A stretch of 64,000 nucleotides of DNA from Acetatifactor sp. (GTDB lineage: Bacteria; Bacillota; Clostridia; Lachnospirales; Lachnospiraceae). The translations under genes were made by a program, and so were the position numbers. Each line of letters starts with the position of its first letter. The first letter of the stretch is position 1. Shown here piece by piece: positions 9,423-17,179 of this stretch. The notes under the pieces were generated by a model. The model did not search any database and had not been told where the DNA came from. It saw only the letters and a list, made by a program, of their open reading frames with translations. Where the stretch lies: NCBI GenBank assembly GCA_024693365.1, contig JAILLF010000030.1, positions 109,276 through 173,275 of the forward strand. The letters run 5' to 3'.

Positions 9423-9869
9423 TTACGCCTTGGCCTTCTTTGTTTTCCGGGATGGAGTTTTCGCCACGGGCTTGAGTAAATCCGTGAGCTTTTTCTCATA
9501 GAAGAAATTGTGAACCATGTTGTCGTACTCAGTCCACATGGGCAGAGTGTGACAGCTGTTCCTTCTGGGACAGTCGTTGAAGTCGCCTGACAGACAGCTC
9601 ACGGAGGAGAGTTTTCCTTCCATGACCTCCAGTATTTCTCCAACGTTATATTCTTCAGGCTTGCGACATAGTTTGTAACCGCCGCCCTTTCCGCTGGCAC
9701 CGATGAGCAAATTGCCCGTTACCATGTCTTTTACGATGATCTCGAGATACTTTTTCGAAATCTCTTGTCTTTCCGCAATGTCTTTTAGGGGAACAAACAC
9801 TTCATGTCCGTTATTCTCTGCCAGATCGATCATGACGCGCAGGGCATAGCGTCCCTTGGTTGTAATCAT
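9423..9869 (-). CDS. Rrf2-family Fe-S regulator 2 (IscR-like)
   Basis: 148-residue Rrf2 protein with wing GASGKGGGYKLCRKP and three spaced cysteines, Cys92, Cys100 and Cys106 (C-x7-C-x5-C), the position where IscR-type proteins bind a 2Fe-2S cluster. It is transcribed away from the cysteine desulfurase gene, and the shared intergenic region contains back-to-back promoters with several GGTAAATAGG-like sequences. By analogy with IscR it would monitor cluster supply or sulfur flux and repress the desulfurase and itself. The protein ends in a basic Lys-rich tail. Confidence 0.92.
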   Translation of the reverse strand: MITTKGRYALRVMIDLAENNGHEVFVPLKDIAERQEISKKYLEIIVKDMVTGNLLIGASGKGGGYKLCRKPEEYNVGEILEVMEGKLSSVSCLSGDFNDCPRRNSCHTLPMWTEYDNMVHNFFYEKKLTDLLKPVAKTPSRKTKKAKA

Positions 9870-9905
9870 GGAATCACCGCCTTTTCCTAAAACTTAATTT
9901 ACCCT

Positions 9906-9934
9906 ATTATACCTCGGGTAAATAGGTAAATCAA
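9906..9934 (-). promoter_or_regulatory. Divergent promoter of Rrf2 regulator 2
   Basis: On the minus strand: TTGATT (9934-9929), 17-base spacer, TATAAT (9911-9906). The region carries TTTACC/GGGTAAA inverted sequences (about 9897-9930), likely binding sites for its own product. Confidence 0.7.
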
Positions 9935-9949
9935 GACATTTTTCATAAA

Positions 9950-9982
9950 CCTATTGACACGGTAGGTAAATAGGAATATAAT
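9950..9982 (+). promoter_or_regulatory. Promoter with putative Rrf2 operator, cysteine desulfurase operon
   Basis: TTGACA (9954-9959), 17-base spacer, TATAAT (9977-9982), inside CCTATTGACACGGTAGG (9950-9966). Same spacing and box as at 7511, 16978 and 26669. Confidence 0.82.
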
Positions 9983-10036
9983 ACAGATATGTCACAAAGC
10001 AAAAAATTCAGAAGAATAGGAAAAGGAGAAGATGCC

Positions 10037-11221
10037 GTGATATATGCTGATAATGCCGCAACTACAAAAATGAGCTCCCGCGCGATTGAAACCATGGTTT
10101 CCCTGATGAAGGAAACCTTTGGAAATCCCTCGAGCCTCTATACAATCGGACAGAGAGCCAAGGAGGTTTTGGAGCAGGCGAGAAAGGACGTCGCAGAAGT
10201 GATCGGGGCTGATCCAAGAGAGATTTTGTTCACCTCCGGCGGGAGTGAGGCTGACAACCAGGCGATCATTTCCGCTGCAAAAATTGGGGAGAAAAAGGGA
10301 AAGAAGCACATTATTTCCTCTGCGTTTGAGCATCACGCGGTGCTTCATACCTTGGAAAAATTAAAGAAGGAAGGCTATGAGATCACGCTTCTTGACGTGC
10401 ACGAGGACGGGCTTGTACGCCCTGAGGAGCTTGAGGCTGCCATCCGCGAGGATACCTGTCTTGTAACCATTATGTATGCAAATAATGAGATTGGAACCAT
10501 CCAGCCGATCCGTGAGATTGGGGCAATCTGCAGGAAGCACGGCGTGCTTTTCCACACGGATGCGGTTCAGGCAATTGCACACGTTCCCGTGAACGTGGTG
10601 GATGACAATATTGACCTGCTTTCTTCTTCGGCTCATAAATTCCATGGTCCCAAGGGCGTAGGTTTCCTGTATGCAAAGAAAGGCGTTCTGCTTTCCAATC
10701 TGATCGAGGGTGGGGCGCAGGAGCGCGGAAAGAGAGCCGGAACGGAGAACGTGCCGGGCATTGCGGCGATGGCAGCTGCGCTAAAGGAAGCGGCGGAGCA
10801 TCTGGAGGAGAACAGTGAGAAGCTTAAGAAAAGACGCGACCAGTTGATCGCAGGCCTTCGCGAGATCCCGCATTCCGCACTGAACGGGGATGAGACCAAG
10901 AGACTTCCCGGAAACGTAAATTTCTGCTTTGAGGGAATTGAGGGAGAGTCATTGCTGCTCCTTTTGGATGACAAGAGAATTTCCGCTTCCTCTGGCAGTG
11001 CCTGCACCTCAGGATCCCTGGATCCGAGTCACGTGCTTCTTGCCATCGGCAGGGTTCACGACGTGGCGCACGGGTCGCTCAGACTGTCATTGGGTGAGGA
11101 CGTGACGGAAGAACAGATTCATGAGATCATTCAATCCGTGAAGGAAGTTGTAGAATACCTAAGGAGCTTTTCACCGATCTGGAGAGACCTCATGGCAGGA
11201 AAGAAACCGTTTATTCTGTAG
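10037..11221 (+). CDS. Cysteine desulfurase (NifS/IscS family)
   Basis: Removes sulfur from cysteine to form alanine and an enzyme persulfide used for Fe-S clusters and thio-cofactors. Starts at GTG 10037, giving MIYADNAATT, the usual NifS N-terminus, with AAAGGAGA upstream; the ATG at 9989 falls on the predicted transcription start and is rejected. PLP lysine in SSSAHKFHGPKG, catalytic cysteine in SGSACTSGSLDPSHV near residue 320. 394 residues, normal length. iscU follows after 41 bases, a classic pair. The upstream operator suggests control by one of the Rrf2 proteins. Confidence 0.96.
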   Translation: MIYADNAATTKMSSRAIETMVSLMKETFGNPSSLYTIGQRAKEVLEQARKDVAEVIGADPREILFTSGGSEADNQAIISAAKIGEKKGKKHIISSAFEHHAVLHTLEKLKKEGYEITLLDVHEDGLVRPEELEAAIREDTCLVTIMYANNEIGTIQPIREIGAICRKHGVLFHTDAVQAIAHVPVNVVDDNIDLLSSSAHKFHGPKGVGFLYAKKGVLLSNLIEGGAQERGKRAGTENVPGIAAMAAALKEAAEHLEENSEKLKKRRDQLIAGLREIPHSALNGDETKRLPGNVNFCFEGIEGESLLLLLDDKRISASSGSACTSGSLDPSHVLLAIGRVHDVAHGSLRLSLGEDVTEEQIHEIIQSVKEVVEYLRSFSPIWRDLMAGKKPFIL

Positions 11222-11262
11222 ATTCGATAAGAAATAAAGGATGGATTTAGGAGGAATTTAAG

Positions 11263-11667
11263 ATGGCTTTATATAGTGAAAAAGTAATGGATCATTTCCG
11301 CAACCCGCGCAACGTGGGTGTGATCGAGAATGCGGACGGCGTCGGTGAGGTTGGCAATGCAAAGTGCGGCGACATCATGAAGATGTATTTGAAAATCGAT
11401 GATGACGTTATTTCTGACGTGAAGTTTGAGACCTTCGGATGCGGCAGTGCGATTGCGTCAAGCTCCATGGCAACGGAGCTGATCAAGGGAAAGCCCGTGT
11501 CCGAGGCCATGCAGCTGACAAACAAGGCCGTTGCTGAAGCTCTGGACGGCCTTCCTGACTACAAGATGCACTGCTCCGTGCTTGCGGAGGAGGCCATCCG
11601 TTCCGCGCTGGACGATTATTACAAGAAGAAGGCAGAAAATGAAATCCGAGACCTTCATGACAGATGA
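11263..11667 (+). CDS. Fe-S cluster scaffold protein IscU/NifU-like
   Basis: 134 residues with the three cluster-binding cysteines of IscU: Cys35 (NAKCGD), Cys60 (FGCGSA) and Cys104 (MHCSVLA), plus the conserved Asp37. It accepts sulfur from the desulfurase encoded just upstream and assembles clusters. AGGAGG-type ribosome site at 11250. The N-terminal MALYSEKVMDHFRNPRN is characteristic of Clostridial members. Confidence 0.96.
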   Translation: MALYSEKVMDHFRNPRNVGVIENADGVGEVGNAKCGDIMKMYLKIDDDVISDVKFETFGCGSAIASSSMATELIKGKPVSEAMQLTNKAVAEALDGLPDYKMHCSVLAEEAIRSALDDYYKKKAENEIRDLHDR

Positions 11668-11730
11668 TCTTAAGCGTTGCAAAGTGTTTCATGGTATTGT
11701 AAGAATGGGCTCAGGTGAGGAGGTGCCGCA

Positions 11731-12636
11731 ATGAATCTTAATCAGTTAAAATACGTGCTTACGGTTGCGGCATCGCCTTCCATGCGTGAGGCGGCGACGA
11801 AGCTTTACGTGTCGCAGCCTGCACTTTCGAGTTCCATCACGGAGCTCGAAACGGAACTGGGAATTATGATTTTTGAACGTTCCAATAAGGGCATTGCCTT
11901 GACGCAGGAGGGCCGGGAGTTTGTCACCTATGCCAAGAAGGTACTTGGCCAGTATGAAATCCTTGAGGAGCGCTATCTGTCCTCCGACAAGGAGAAGGAA
12001 CGCTTTTCCGTTTCAACGCAGCATTATAATTTTGCGATCCGTTCTTTTTCCAACGTGATCAGCAGATTTCGGCCTGAAAAATATTCGTTCTCCATTCATG
12101 AGACGAAGACGAGGGAAGTGTTGGAAAACGTCAGGGACTTAAAGAGTGAGGTTGGTGTTGTTTCCTATTCTGGTAATAATGAGAAGGTTTTGAAAAAGCT
12201 GCTAAAGGAATATCAGTTGGAGTTTGTGCCGCTGATGCAACGGGAGACCTATGCGTACGTTTGGAAGGGGCATCCCTTCGCAGGCCGGAAGGAGATCTCA
12301 CTGGAAGAACTTCGGGAGTATCCGTGCGTGGTTTTCGATCAGACGGATGACAGTAATTTTTATCTTACCGAGGAAGCAATGGCGGACTATGATTTCACGA
12401 AGCTGATCAAGTCGGATGACAGGGCAACCACCATGGAGCTCATCGCCAGCTTAAAGGGGTATTCCATCGGTTCCGGCATGCTATCCGAGAATGACGCGAT
12501 CCTGCAGGGACTTGTGGCCATCAAACTGAAGGAAGAGGATCCGCTGGTCATCGGGTACATCACGAGAAAGGGAAGCAAGCTTTCCTCCTATGGCAAGGCC
12601 TACGTGGAAGAACTCTTGAAGTTTAAGGAACTCTAG
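11731..12636 (+). CDS. LysR-family regulator of sulfur genes (CysL/CmbR-like candidate)
   Basis: 301 residues: N-terminal helix-turn-helix (residues ~15-60, MREAATKLYVSQPALSSSI), then the two-lobed effector domain. It stands between iscU and the cystine transporter operon. A T-N11-A type palindrome (12673-12691) and repeated TATCRCAAGCGAYA sequences precede the next promoter, so that operon is a probable target. LysR regulators of cysteine genes usually sense O-acetylserine or N-acetylserine; that is inference from context only. Confidence 0.88.
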   Translation: MNLNQLKYVLTVAASPSMREAATKLYVSQPALSSSITELETELGIMIFERSNKGIALTQEGREFVTYAKKVLGQYEILEERYLSSDKEKERFSVSTQHYNFAIRSFSNVISRFRPEKYSFSIHETKTREVLENVRDLKSEVGVVSYSGNNEKVLKKLLKEYQLEFVPLMQRETYAYVWKGHPFAGRKEISLEELREYPCVVFDQTDDSNFYLTEEAMADYDFTKLIKSDDRATTMELIASLKGYSIGSGMLSENDAILQGLVAIKLKEEDPLVIGYITRKGSKLSSYGKAYVEELLKFKEL

Positions 12637-12672
12637 ACCTGGCGCTCAAGAAGAAAGCGCAATGTCTCTTGG

Positions 12673-12691
12673 TGATAATCATAGCTTATCA
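12673..12691. promoter_or_regulatory. LysR-type palindrome
   Basis: TGATAA-n7-TTATCA, a perfect 6+6 inverted repeat of T-N11-A form, about 20 bases before the promoter of the transporter operon. Confidence 0.55.
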
Positions 12692-12760
12692 CAAGCGATA
12701 GAAGTCACGTAATTTACAACTCGCTTGCGAAGTATTATGATCAACGTATCGCAAGCGACA
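12687..12760. repeat. TATCRCAAGCGAYA repeats around the transporter promoter
   Basis: Direct copies at 12687-12700 and 12747-12760, exactly 60 bases apart. An inverted core TCGCTTGCGA lies between them at 12721-12730 (its mate TCGCAAGCGA is 12749-12758). The inverted core falls inside the -35/-10 spacer, which fits an operator array. Confidence 0.65.
12713..12741 (+). promoter_or_regulatory. Promoter of the leader/GST/cystine transporter operon
   Basis: TTTACA (12713-12718), 17-base spacer, TATGAT (12736-12741). It does not contain the CCTATTGACA box. Confidence 0.6.
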
Positions 12761-12820
12761 AGGCGTCGCACGAAATAATTCAAAGCCATGAAATAAGACA
12801 TGGAGAAAGGAGCAATGGCA

Positions 12821-12910
12821 ATGACTAGAGCAGAATTAAGAGTAAAGGAGAATACGATGATGATGTGTTGCTGTTGCTGCATGATGCGTAGGTTCATACA
12901 GTCTACTTAG
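12821..12910 (+). CDS. Leader peptide with five consecutive cysteine codons
   Basis: A 29-codon ORF (ATG 12821; an in-frame ATG at 12815 is also possible) behind AAAGGAG at 12806-12812. It contains MMMCCCCCMM (cysteine codons 12866-12880) and stops with TAG at 12908. Nothing suggests a function as a protein. A T-tailed stem-loop follows 36 bases after the stop. This matches the layout of amino-acid attenuators: slow decoding of cysteine codons would change leader RNA folding and allow transcription of the transporter genes. Confidence 0.8.
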   Translation: MTRAELRVKENTMMMCCCCCMMRRFIQST

Positions 12911-12945
12911 AGTATCCATGAAACAATAAGCAATGCAATGGGCAG

Positions 12946-12976
12946 ACAGTTTCACGGTGCGTGAGCTGTTTTTTTA
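12946..12976 (+). terminator. Attenuator terminator of the cystine transporter operon
   Basis: ACAGTTTCACG (12946-12956), loop GTG, CGTGAGCTGT (12960-12969): ten pairs with one bulged T and one G-T pair, followed by TTTTTTT. The 5' flank GCAGACAG (12942-12949) can pair in part with CTGTTGCTGC of the cysteine codons (12871-12880), a possible antiterminator. Confidence 0.75.
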
Positions 12977-12998
12977 TTGCTCAAATGCCAACGTGCAA

Positions 12999-13092
12999 AG
13001 TAAAAAACAACAAGGAAAAATCAAAACAAAAATCAAAACAAAAATCAAAACAGAAAAATTAAAACAGAAAAATCAAAAAAAAATCAAACAAG
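12999..13092 (+). repeat. A-rich imperfect tandem repeat
   Basis: About seven imperfect copies of a 10-14 base unit of the type AAAAATCAAAAC between attenuator and gene. It has long A-tracts and almost no G. It gives an open frame full of Lys-Ile-Lys-Thr but no coding signal. It may be an unstructured 5' leader for ribosome loading. Confidence 0.75.
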
Positions 13093-13111
13093 TGAAAAGG
13101 AGATTCCTACC

Positions 13112-14344
13112 ATGGCAGATAGTTGCAGTTTAAGTTTTCATAAAGCACAGAACGTAAAAACCGATTATACGGATGAACTTGCAGAGAAGTTCGCGGCAGA
13201 GGCAGGAGGCCTCGCACCCAGACCGAACGAGCAGAGAGATGAGACCAATGAGAGAGGCGTTTTCGTACGCCAGCCGAACTCCTTCATCGTTCCCTTTGGT
13301 GACAAGGAAGGCGAGCATAAGGCAGAGGCAAATCGCTTTGCCATCTACTGGGCACACGGATGCAACTGGTCCAATCGTCCCGTGATCGCAAGAGACCTGC
13401 TGGGATTGCAGGACGTGATCGCAGATCAGACCACGAGCCATTCCGGCGAGACCAACAAGTATGGTCACGGCTTTGCTGACCAGAAGGATTTTAGAGATCC
13501 CATCACGGGCGTTCATTTCCTTTCTGAATTTTATAAGAATGCAAATCCGGAATATAAGGGACGCGCAACAACGCCTACCTTTGTGGACGTTGTTGAGAAG
13601 AAGGCAGTCAACAACGATTATCACAGATTGTCCAATTACATTGAAGTACAGTTCAGAAAGTTCCAACCCGTGGATGCACCGGACCTGTATCCCAAGAAGT
13701 ACAGAAAAGAGATCGATGAGTTCAATGACTGGCTCTTCCCTCATATCAATAATGGTCATTACCGCATGGCATTTGGCGTGTCATGGGAAGCATACAACGA
13801 GGGCTATGAAGATTTCTTTGATTCCCTGGAGAAGCTGGACAAGAGACTGGAGACCAACCGTTTCATCTTTGGTGACTACGTTACGGATTCTGACATCCGC
13901 GCCTACGTATCCCTGGTAAGGTGGGAGACCGGATACTTCAGGTCCATCGGCCCCATGAAGAAGAGGATCACGGAATACAAGAACATTTGGGGATATGTAA
14001 GAGAGCTCTATTCCATTCCTCAGTTTGCAAAGTATACCTTCTTCCGCGAGGGCCGCGGCATTGGCGCGGGCAAGGGATTCTTCAAGGGTTATGAGGAGCG
14101 CATCGTGCCCCTGATTCCGTTCGAGGAGCTTTGGAAGACCGATCATGAGAGAGCAAAGCTTTCCGCAGATCCTGAGAACCTGTTCTTAAAGCATCCCGCA
14201 GGAGAGACTCCTGAGGATTATCAGTCCGAGATTTCCGAGACCATTTGGAATTCCCCTTCCTGGGAGGACAGAGAGCCGACCAATTACAGACCTGATTTTG
14301 ACGTTACCGTAAATCCCTTAAAGGGACTCTTAAGCAATAAATAA
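13112..14344 (+). CDS. Glutathione S-transferase-like protein (YqjG/ECM4 group)
   Basis: 410 residues. An N-terminal thioredoxin-like half contains YWAHGCNWSNRPVIAR, with Cys at the position of the catalytic cysteine (CPWA) of glutathionyl-hydroquinone reductases; the C-terminal half is all-helical and includes TPTFVDVV and DSDIRAYVSLVRW. These enzymes use low-molecular-weight thiols to reduce mixed disulfides. As first gene of a cysteine-attenuated operon with a cystine-type ABC transporter, it may reduce imported cystine or mixed disulfides; that is inference. Clostridia generally lack glutathione, so the thiol partner may differ. Confidence 0.85.
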   Translation: MADSCSLSFHKAQNVKTDYTDELAEKFAAEAGGLAPRPNEQRDETNERGVFVRQPNSFIVPFGDKEGEHKAEANRFAIYWAHGCNWSNRPVIARDLLGLQDVIADQTTSHSGETNKYGHGFADQKDFRDPITGVHFLSEFYKNANPEYKGRATTPTFVDVVEKKAVNNDYHRLSNYIEVQFRKFQPVDAPDLYPKKYRKEIDEFNDWLFPHINNGHYRMAFGVSWEAYNEGYEDFFDSLEKLDKRLETNRFIFGDYVTDSDIRAYVSLVRWETGYFRSIGPMKKRITEYKNIWGYVRELYSIPQFAKYTFFREGRGIGAGKGFFKGYEERIVPLIPFEELWKTDHERAKLSADPENLFLKHPAGETPEDYQSEISETIWNSPSWEDREPTNYRPDFDVTVNPLKGLLSNK

Positions 14345-14370
14345 TCACTAGTTCATTGGAGGAGACAATT

Positions 14371-15285
14371 ATGAAAAAGAAAATTTTGAGCATATTGGCA
14401 GCGGCGTTTGGCGTATCTTTATTGGCGGGAGCCCTTGCGGGATGCGGCAATGCCGCCCCCAAGGCAAGTGCGGCCGGGGCGGAGCAGAAGGTTGAGAGCA
14501 CAGGCACGTCTTCGGACGCAACCGTTACGAAGATCAAGGTTCACGTAAGTCAGGGCCCGGCACCTTACCTTTACGTAAAGGAAGACGGCACGCCGGATGG
14601 CTTTGACTTTGCGGTATTCAAGGAGGCAATTGACAGACTTCCCGAGTATGAGGCAGAGTATGTATCCGCAACGGACGGCCTTACCGGAGTCCTTTCCGGA
14701 CTCTATGACGTCACCGTTGGTAACTGGGTATGGCGCGAGCAGAGAGGCGAATCTTATTACTTCTCCTATCCTTATAAGATCACGGACAAGGCATTTGTAC
14801 AGAGAGAGAATGACACTCCCTTAAAGGACCTGCATGATGCAGCCGCAAGAGGGTATTCCGTGATCGTCGGCGCTTCCGGCGGTGACACTGCGGCCCTCGA
14901 ACAGTGGAACGCGGAGCATCCGGATGAGCAGATCAAACTGATCTATTCCGATGCAGGCGTGGTTGTCAGATACCAGCAGGTTGCAGACGGCGCGGCAGAC
15001 TTTACTCTGGATGACGGTCCGATGATCTCTGCATACTTTGACGAGTATCAGTTCCAGGGCATTAAGAAGGTAACGCTTGGCGAGGAGGCGCTTGCAGACA
15101 TTCTGCCTACCGTGAATACCTATTATCTTTATGCGAAGGACGAAAAGGGCAAGAAGCTGCGTGACGACATAAACGTGGCGATCAAGGAACTCTATCAGGA
15201 CGGCACGCTGGAAAAGCTCTCACAGCAGTATTTTGGCTATGCCACGACTCCTGCGGCAGAAGATTTTGAAAGCACAATCAACTAA
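14371..15285 (+). CDS. Cystine/amino-acid ABC transporter substrate-binding lipoprotein
   Basis: 304 residues with signal peptide and lipobox ALAGC at about residue 22, then a family 3 solute-binding domain (KEDGTPDGFDFAVFKEAI, DGLTGVLSGLYDVTVGNW). The permease and ATPase of a polar amino acid importer follow. The cysteine-codon leader upstream points to cystine or a related sulfur amino acid as ligand. ATG 14371 follows GGAGGAGA; the longer frame from 14356 is rejected because it would bury the signal peptide. Confidence 0.9.
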   Translation: MKKKILSILAAAFGVSLLAGALAGCGNAAPKASAAGAEQKVESTGTSSDATVTKIKVHVSQGPAPYLYVKEDGTPDGFDFAVFKEAIDRLPEYEAEYVSATDGLTGVLSGLYDVTVGNWVWREQRGESYYFSYPYKITDKAFVQRENDTPLKDLHDAAARGYSVIVGASGGDTAALEQWNAEHPDEQIKLIYSDAGVVVRYQQVADGAADFTLDDGPMISAYFDEYQFQGIKKVTLGEEALADILPTVNTYYLYAKDEKGKKLRDDINVAIKELYQDGTLEKLSQQYFGYATTPAAEDFESTIN

Positions 15286-15295
15286 AGCTTTGCAT

Positions 15296-15321
15296 AAGGG
15301 CGGCCGAAGAGTGCCGCCCTT
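15296..15321 (+). other. Intra-operon stem-loop
   Basis: AAGGGCGGC (15296-15304), 8-base loop, GCCGCCCTT (15313-15321). There is no T-tract, so it probably protects the 3' end of the binding-protein message and gives it higher abundance than the permease message. Confidence 0.6.
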
Positions 15322-15366
15322 TCCAATATATGGCTTGCGGTGAAACGCAAAGAAGGGAGTGGGAAG

Positions 15367-16200
15367 ATGACAGGAAAAATATTCGATTTTAAGTTGGTAT
15401 TCACGCAGATCCCGGATCTGTTAAAATATCTCCCGGTCACCATGGAATTGGCGATCGCGTCTACGGTTTTTGGAATGCTTTTGGGACTTTTGATCGCCAT
15501 CATCAAGATCAAGAAGGTGAAGGTGCTGGATAAGCTGGCGACCTTTTACGTATCGCTGGTGAGAGGGACGCCCGTGCTGGTGCAATTGTACATTGCGTAC
15601 TTTGGCGTACCGATGTTACTGAAATATATCAATCAGCAGACGGGGAGCGATCTCAAGGTGGCAGCGATTCCCGGTTTTGTGTATGCAGTTTTGGCGCTTG
15701 GATTTAACCAGTCCGCCTTTGACGCGGAGGTCTTCCGGGCAGCACTCCTTTCGGTGGATAAGGGCCAGCACGAGGCGGCTGCAGCCATAGGCATGACGGG
15801 ATGGCAATCCCTTCGCAGAATCATTATCCCGGAAGCGCTGTCCGTGGCGCTGCCGTCCCTGGGAAATTCTTTTATCAATGCAATCAAGGGAACGTCACTG
15901 GCGTTTACCTGTGCAGTGGTGGAGATGACTGCGGAAGGAAAGATTTTGTCCGGCAGAAATTACAGATATTTTGAGGTATACGTATCCCTGGCAATCATTT
16001 ACTGGGCGATCACGATCCTGTTTGAGAAGATATTGAAATTTGTTGAAAAGAAGATTTCCGTTCCGGAGCAGGTGGAACAGATCCGTCCGGAGGAGCTGGA
16101 AAGCCTTAGAAATCCAAAAAGCAGGGCTTATGCCGCAAAGAAGAACCACAATGGATTGGGAGGTGAATTGGCATGGCAGAAAAACAGAGGTTTGTCATAA
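15367..16200 (+). CDS. Cystine/amino-acid ABC transporter permease
   Basis: 277 residues with about five transmembrane helices and the HisM-type EAA loop GMTGWQSLRRIIIPEALSVA. TMELAIASTVFGMLLGLL and LVRGTPVLVQLYIAYFG are typical of the TcyL/YecS type of cystine importers. The C-terminus is extended by about 40 charged residues. It overlaps the ATPase gene by 28 bases. ATG 15367 follows AGGGAG. Confidence 0.92.
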   Translation: MTGKIFDFKLVFTQIPDLLKYLPVTMELAIASTVFGMLLGLLIAIIKIKKVKVLDKLATFYVSLVRGTPVLVQLYIAYFGVPMLLKYINQQTGSDLKVAAIPGFVYAVLALGFNQSAFDAEVFRAALLSVDKGQHEAAAAIGMTGWQSLRRIIIPEALSVALPSLGNSFINAIKGTSLAFTCAVVEMTAEGKILSGRNYRYFEVYVSLAIIYWAITILFEKILKFVEKKISVPEQVEQIRPEELESLRNPKSRAYAAKKNHNGLGGELAWQKNRGLS

Positions 16201-16955
16201 AGGATCTGAAAAAGAAATTTAACAACAACGTTGTTTTGGATGGCATTGACCTCATCATCAACGAAGGCGACGTGCTGGGCGTGATCGGGCCTTCCGGTAC
16301 CGGAAAGTCAACGCTTCTTCGCTGCATTAACCAGTTGGAGATCCCGGAGAGCGGATTCATCGAGATTGGCGGGAATAAGATTGAACTGTCAAATGCGAAG
16401 AAATCAAATCTAAAGAACGTAACGCAGCTTCGCCAGAGAACCGGCATGGTTTTTCAGAGATTTAACCTGTTTCAAAAGAAGACGGCGCTGGAGAACGTGA
16501 TGGAAGGGCTGATCACCGTGCAGAAAAAGAGCAAGGACGAGGCAAGGAAAATTGCGTTGAAGGAACTGGACAGAGTTGGCATGACGCAGTGGGCAAATCA
16601 TTACCCCAAGCATCTTTCCGGCGGACAGCAGCAGCGTGTTGCCATCGCGAGAGTACTGGCCATGAAGCCGGATCTGATCTTGATGGATGAGCCGACGTCC
16701 GCACTGGATCCCGAGCTTGTCGGCGAGGTGCTGGAGACAATCAAACAGCTCGCTGAGGAGGGACATACCATGATCCTGGTATCCCATGAGATGGCATTTA
16801 TCCGTAAGGTTGCAACCAGATGTATCTTTCTTGATCACGGAAAGATCGTGGAGGACGGTACGCCCAAGGAAGTGTTTACGGCACCCACGCAAGAAAGAAC
16901 CAGGGATTTCCTAAAAAAGATGAGTCTTCTCGAGGAACCTGATTACGTAATCTAA
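16173..16955 (+). CDS. Cystine/amino-acid ABC transporter ATPase
   Basis: 260 residues: Walker A GPSGTGKST (residues ~38-46), signature LSGGQQQRVAIAR, Walker B LILMDEPTSALDPE, switch His in SHEMAF. Belongs to the polar amino acid uptake group (GlnQ/TcyN-like). Starts within the permease gene, which implies coupled translation and fixed stoichiometry. Confidence 0.94.
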   Translation: MAEKQRFVIKDLKKKFNNNVVLDGIDLIINEGDVLGVIGPSGTGKSTLLRCINQLEIPESGFIEIGGNKIELSNAKKSNLKNVTQLRQRTGMVFQRFNLFQKKTALENVMEGLITVQKKSKDEARKIALKELDRVGMTQWANHYPKHLSGGQQQRVAIARVLAMKPDLILMDEPTSALDPELVGEVLETIKQLAEEGHTMILVSHEMAFIRKVATRCIFLDHGKIVEDGTPKEVFTAPTQERTRDFLKKMSLLEEPDYVI

Positions 16956-16977
16956 AAAATATAAAAACTACACTAAA

Positions 16978-17010
16978 CCTATTGACATAGTAGGTAAATG
17001 ATGATATGAT
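16978..17010 (+). promoter_or_regulatory. Promoter with putative Rrf2 operator, organosulfur operon
   Basis: TTGACA (16982-16987), 17-base spacer, TATGAT (17005-17010), within CCTATTGACATAGTAGG (16978-16994), identical to the box at 7511. Confidence 0.85.
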
Positions 17011-17068
17011 GTGCTTACTTGATACGGAACGATTTTTTTGAAGAGTAAGATGAGAGGAGACACAGACT

Positions 17069-17179
17069 ATGCAACAGTTTCTGATTCATGAACTGAATAA
17101 CGTCATGTGTTGTTGTCGAATGCAGGATTCCCGGGCACGTATATGGCTGGGGCGTTCGACTGCGCGTCTTCGCCCATGA
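17069..17179 (+). CDS. Leader peptide with three consecutive cysteine codons
   Basis: A 36-codon ORF behind AGAGGAGA (17053-17060), ending at TGA 17177. Cysteine codons occupy 17108-17116 in the motif VMCCCRMQDSRA. Cys14 is at the same codon position as in the leader at 26734, and the RNA around it is alike in both (TGTTGTTG-CGAATGC, then TCCCGGGCA, then GGCTGGGGCG). This is the expected form of a cysteine-sensing attenuation leader. Confidence 0.85.
   Translation: MQQFLIHELNNVMCCCRMQDSRARIWLGRSTARLRP

Noticed and set aside
9989..10036. ATG 9989 as the start of the cysteine desulfurase
   Set aside because: It coincides with the predicted transcription start, lacks a ribosome site, and would add 16 residues before the standard MIYADNAATT.
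12661..13111. T-box riboswitch for cysteine
   Set aside because: No T-box sequence or specifier-loop layout was seen in this or the other two cysteine leaders; the Cys-codon ORFs explain the regions better.
12933..13133. Open frame rich in Lys-Ile-Lys-Thr before the GST-like gene
   Set aside because: It only translates the A-rich tandem repeat and the attenuator T-tract, and has no ribosome site.
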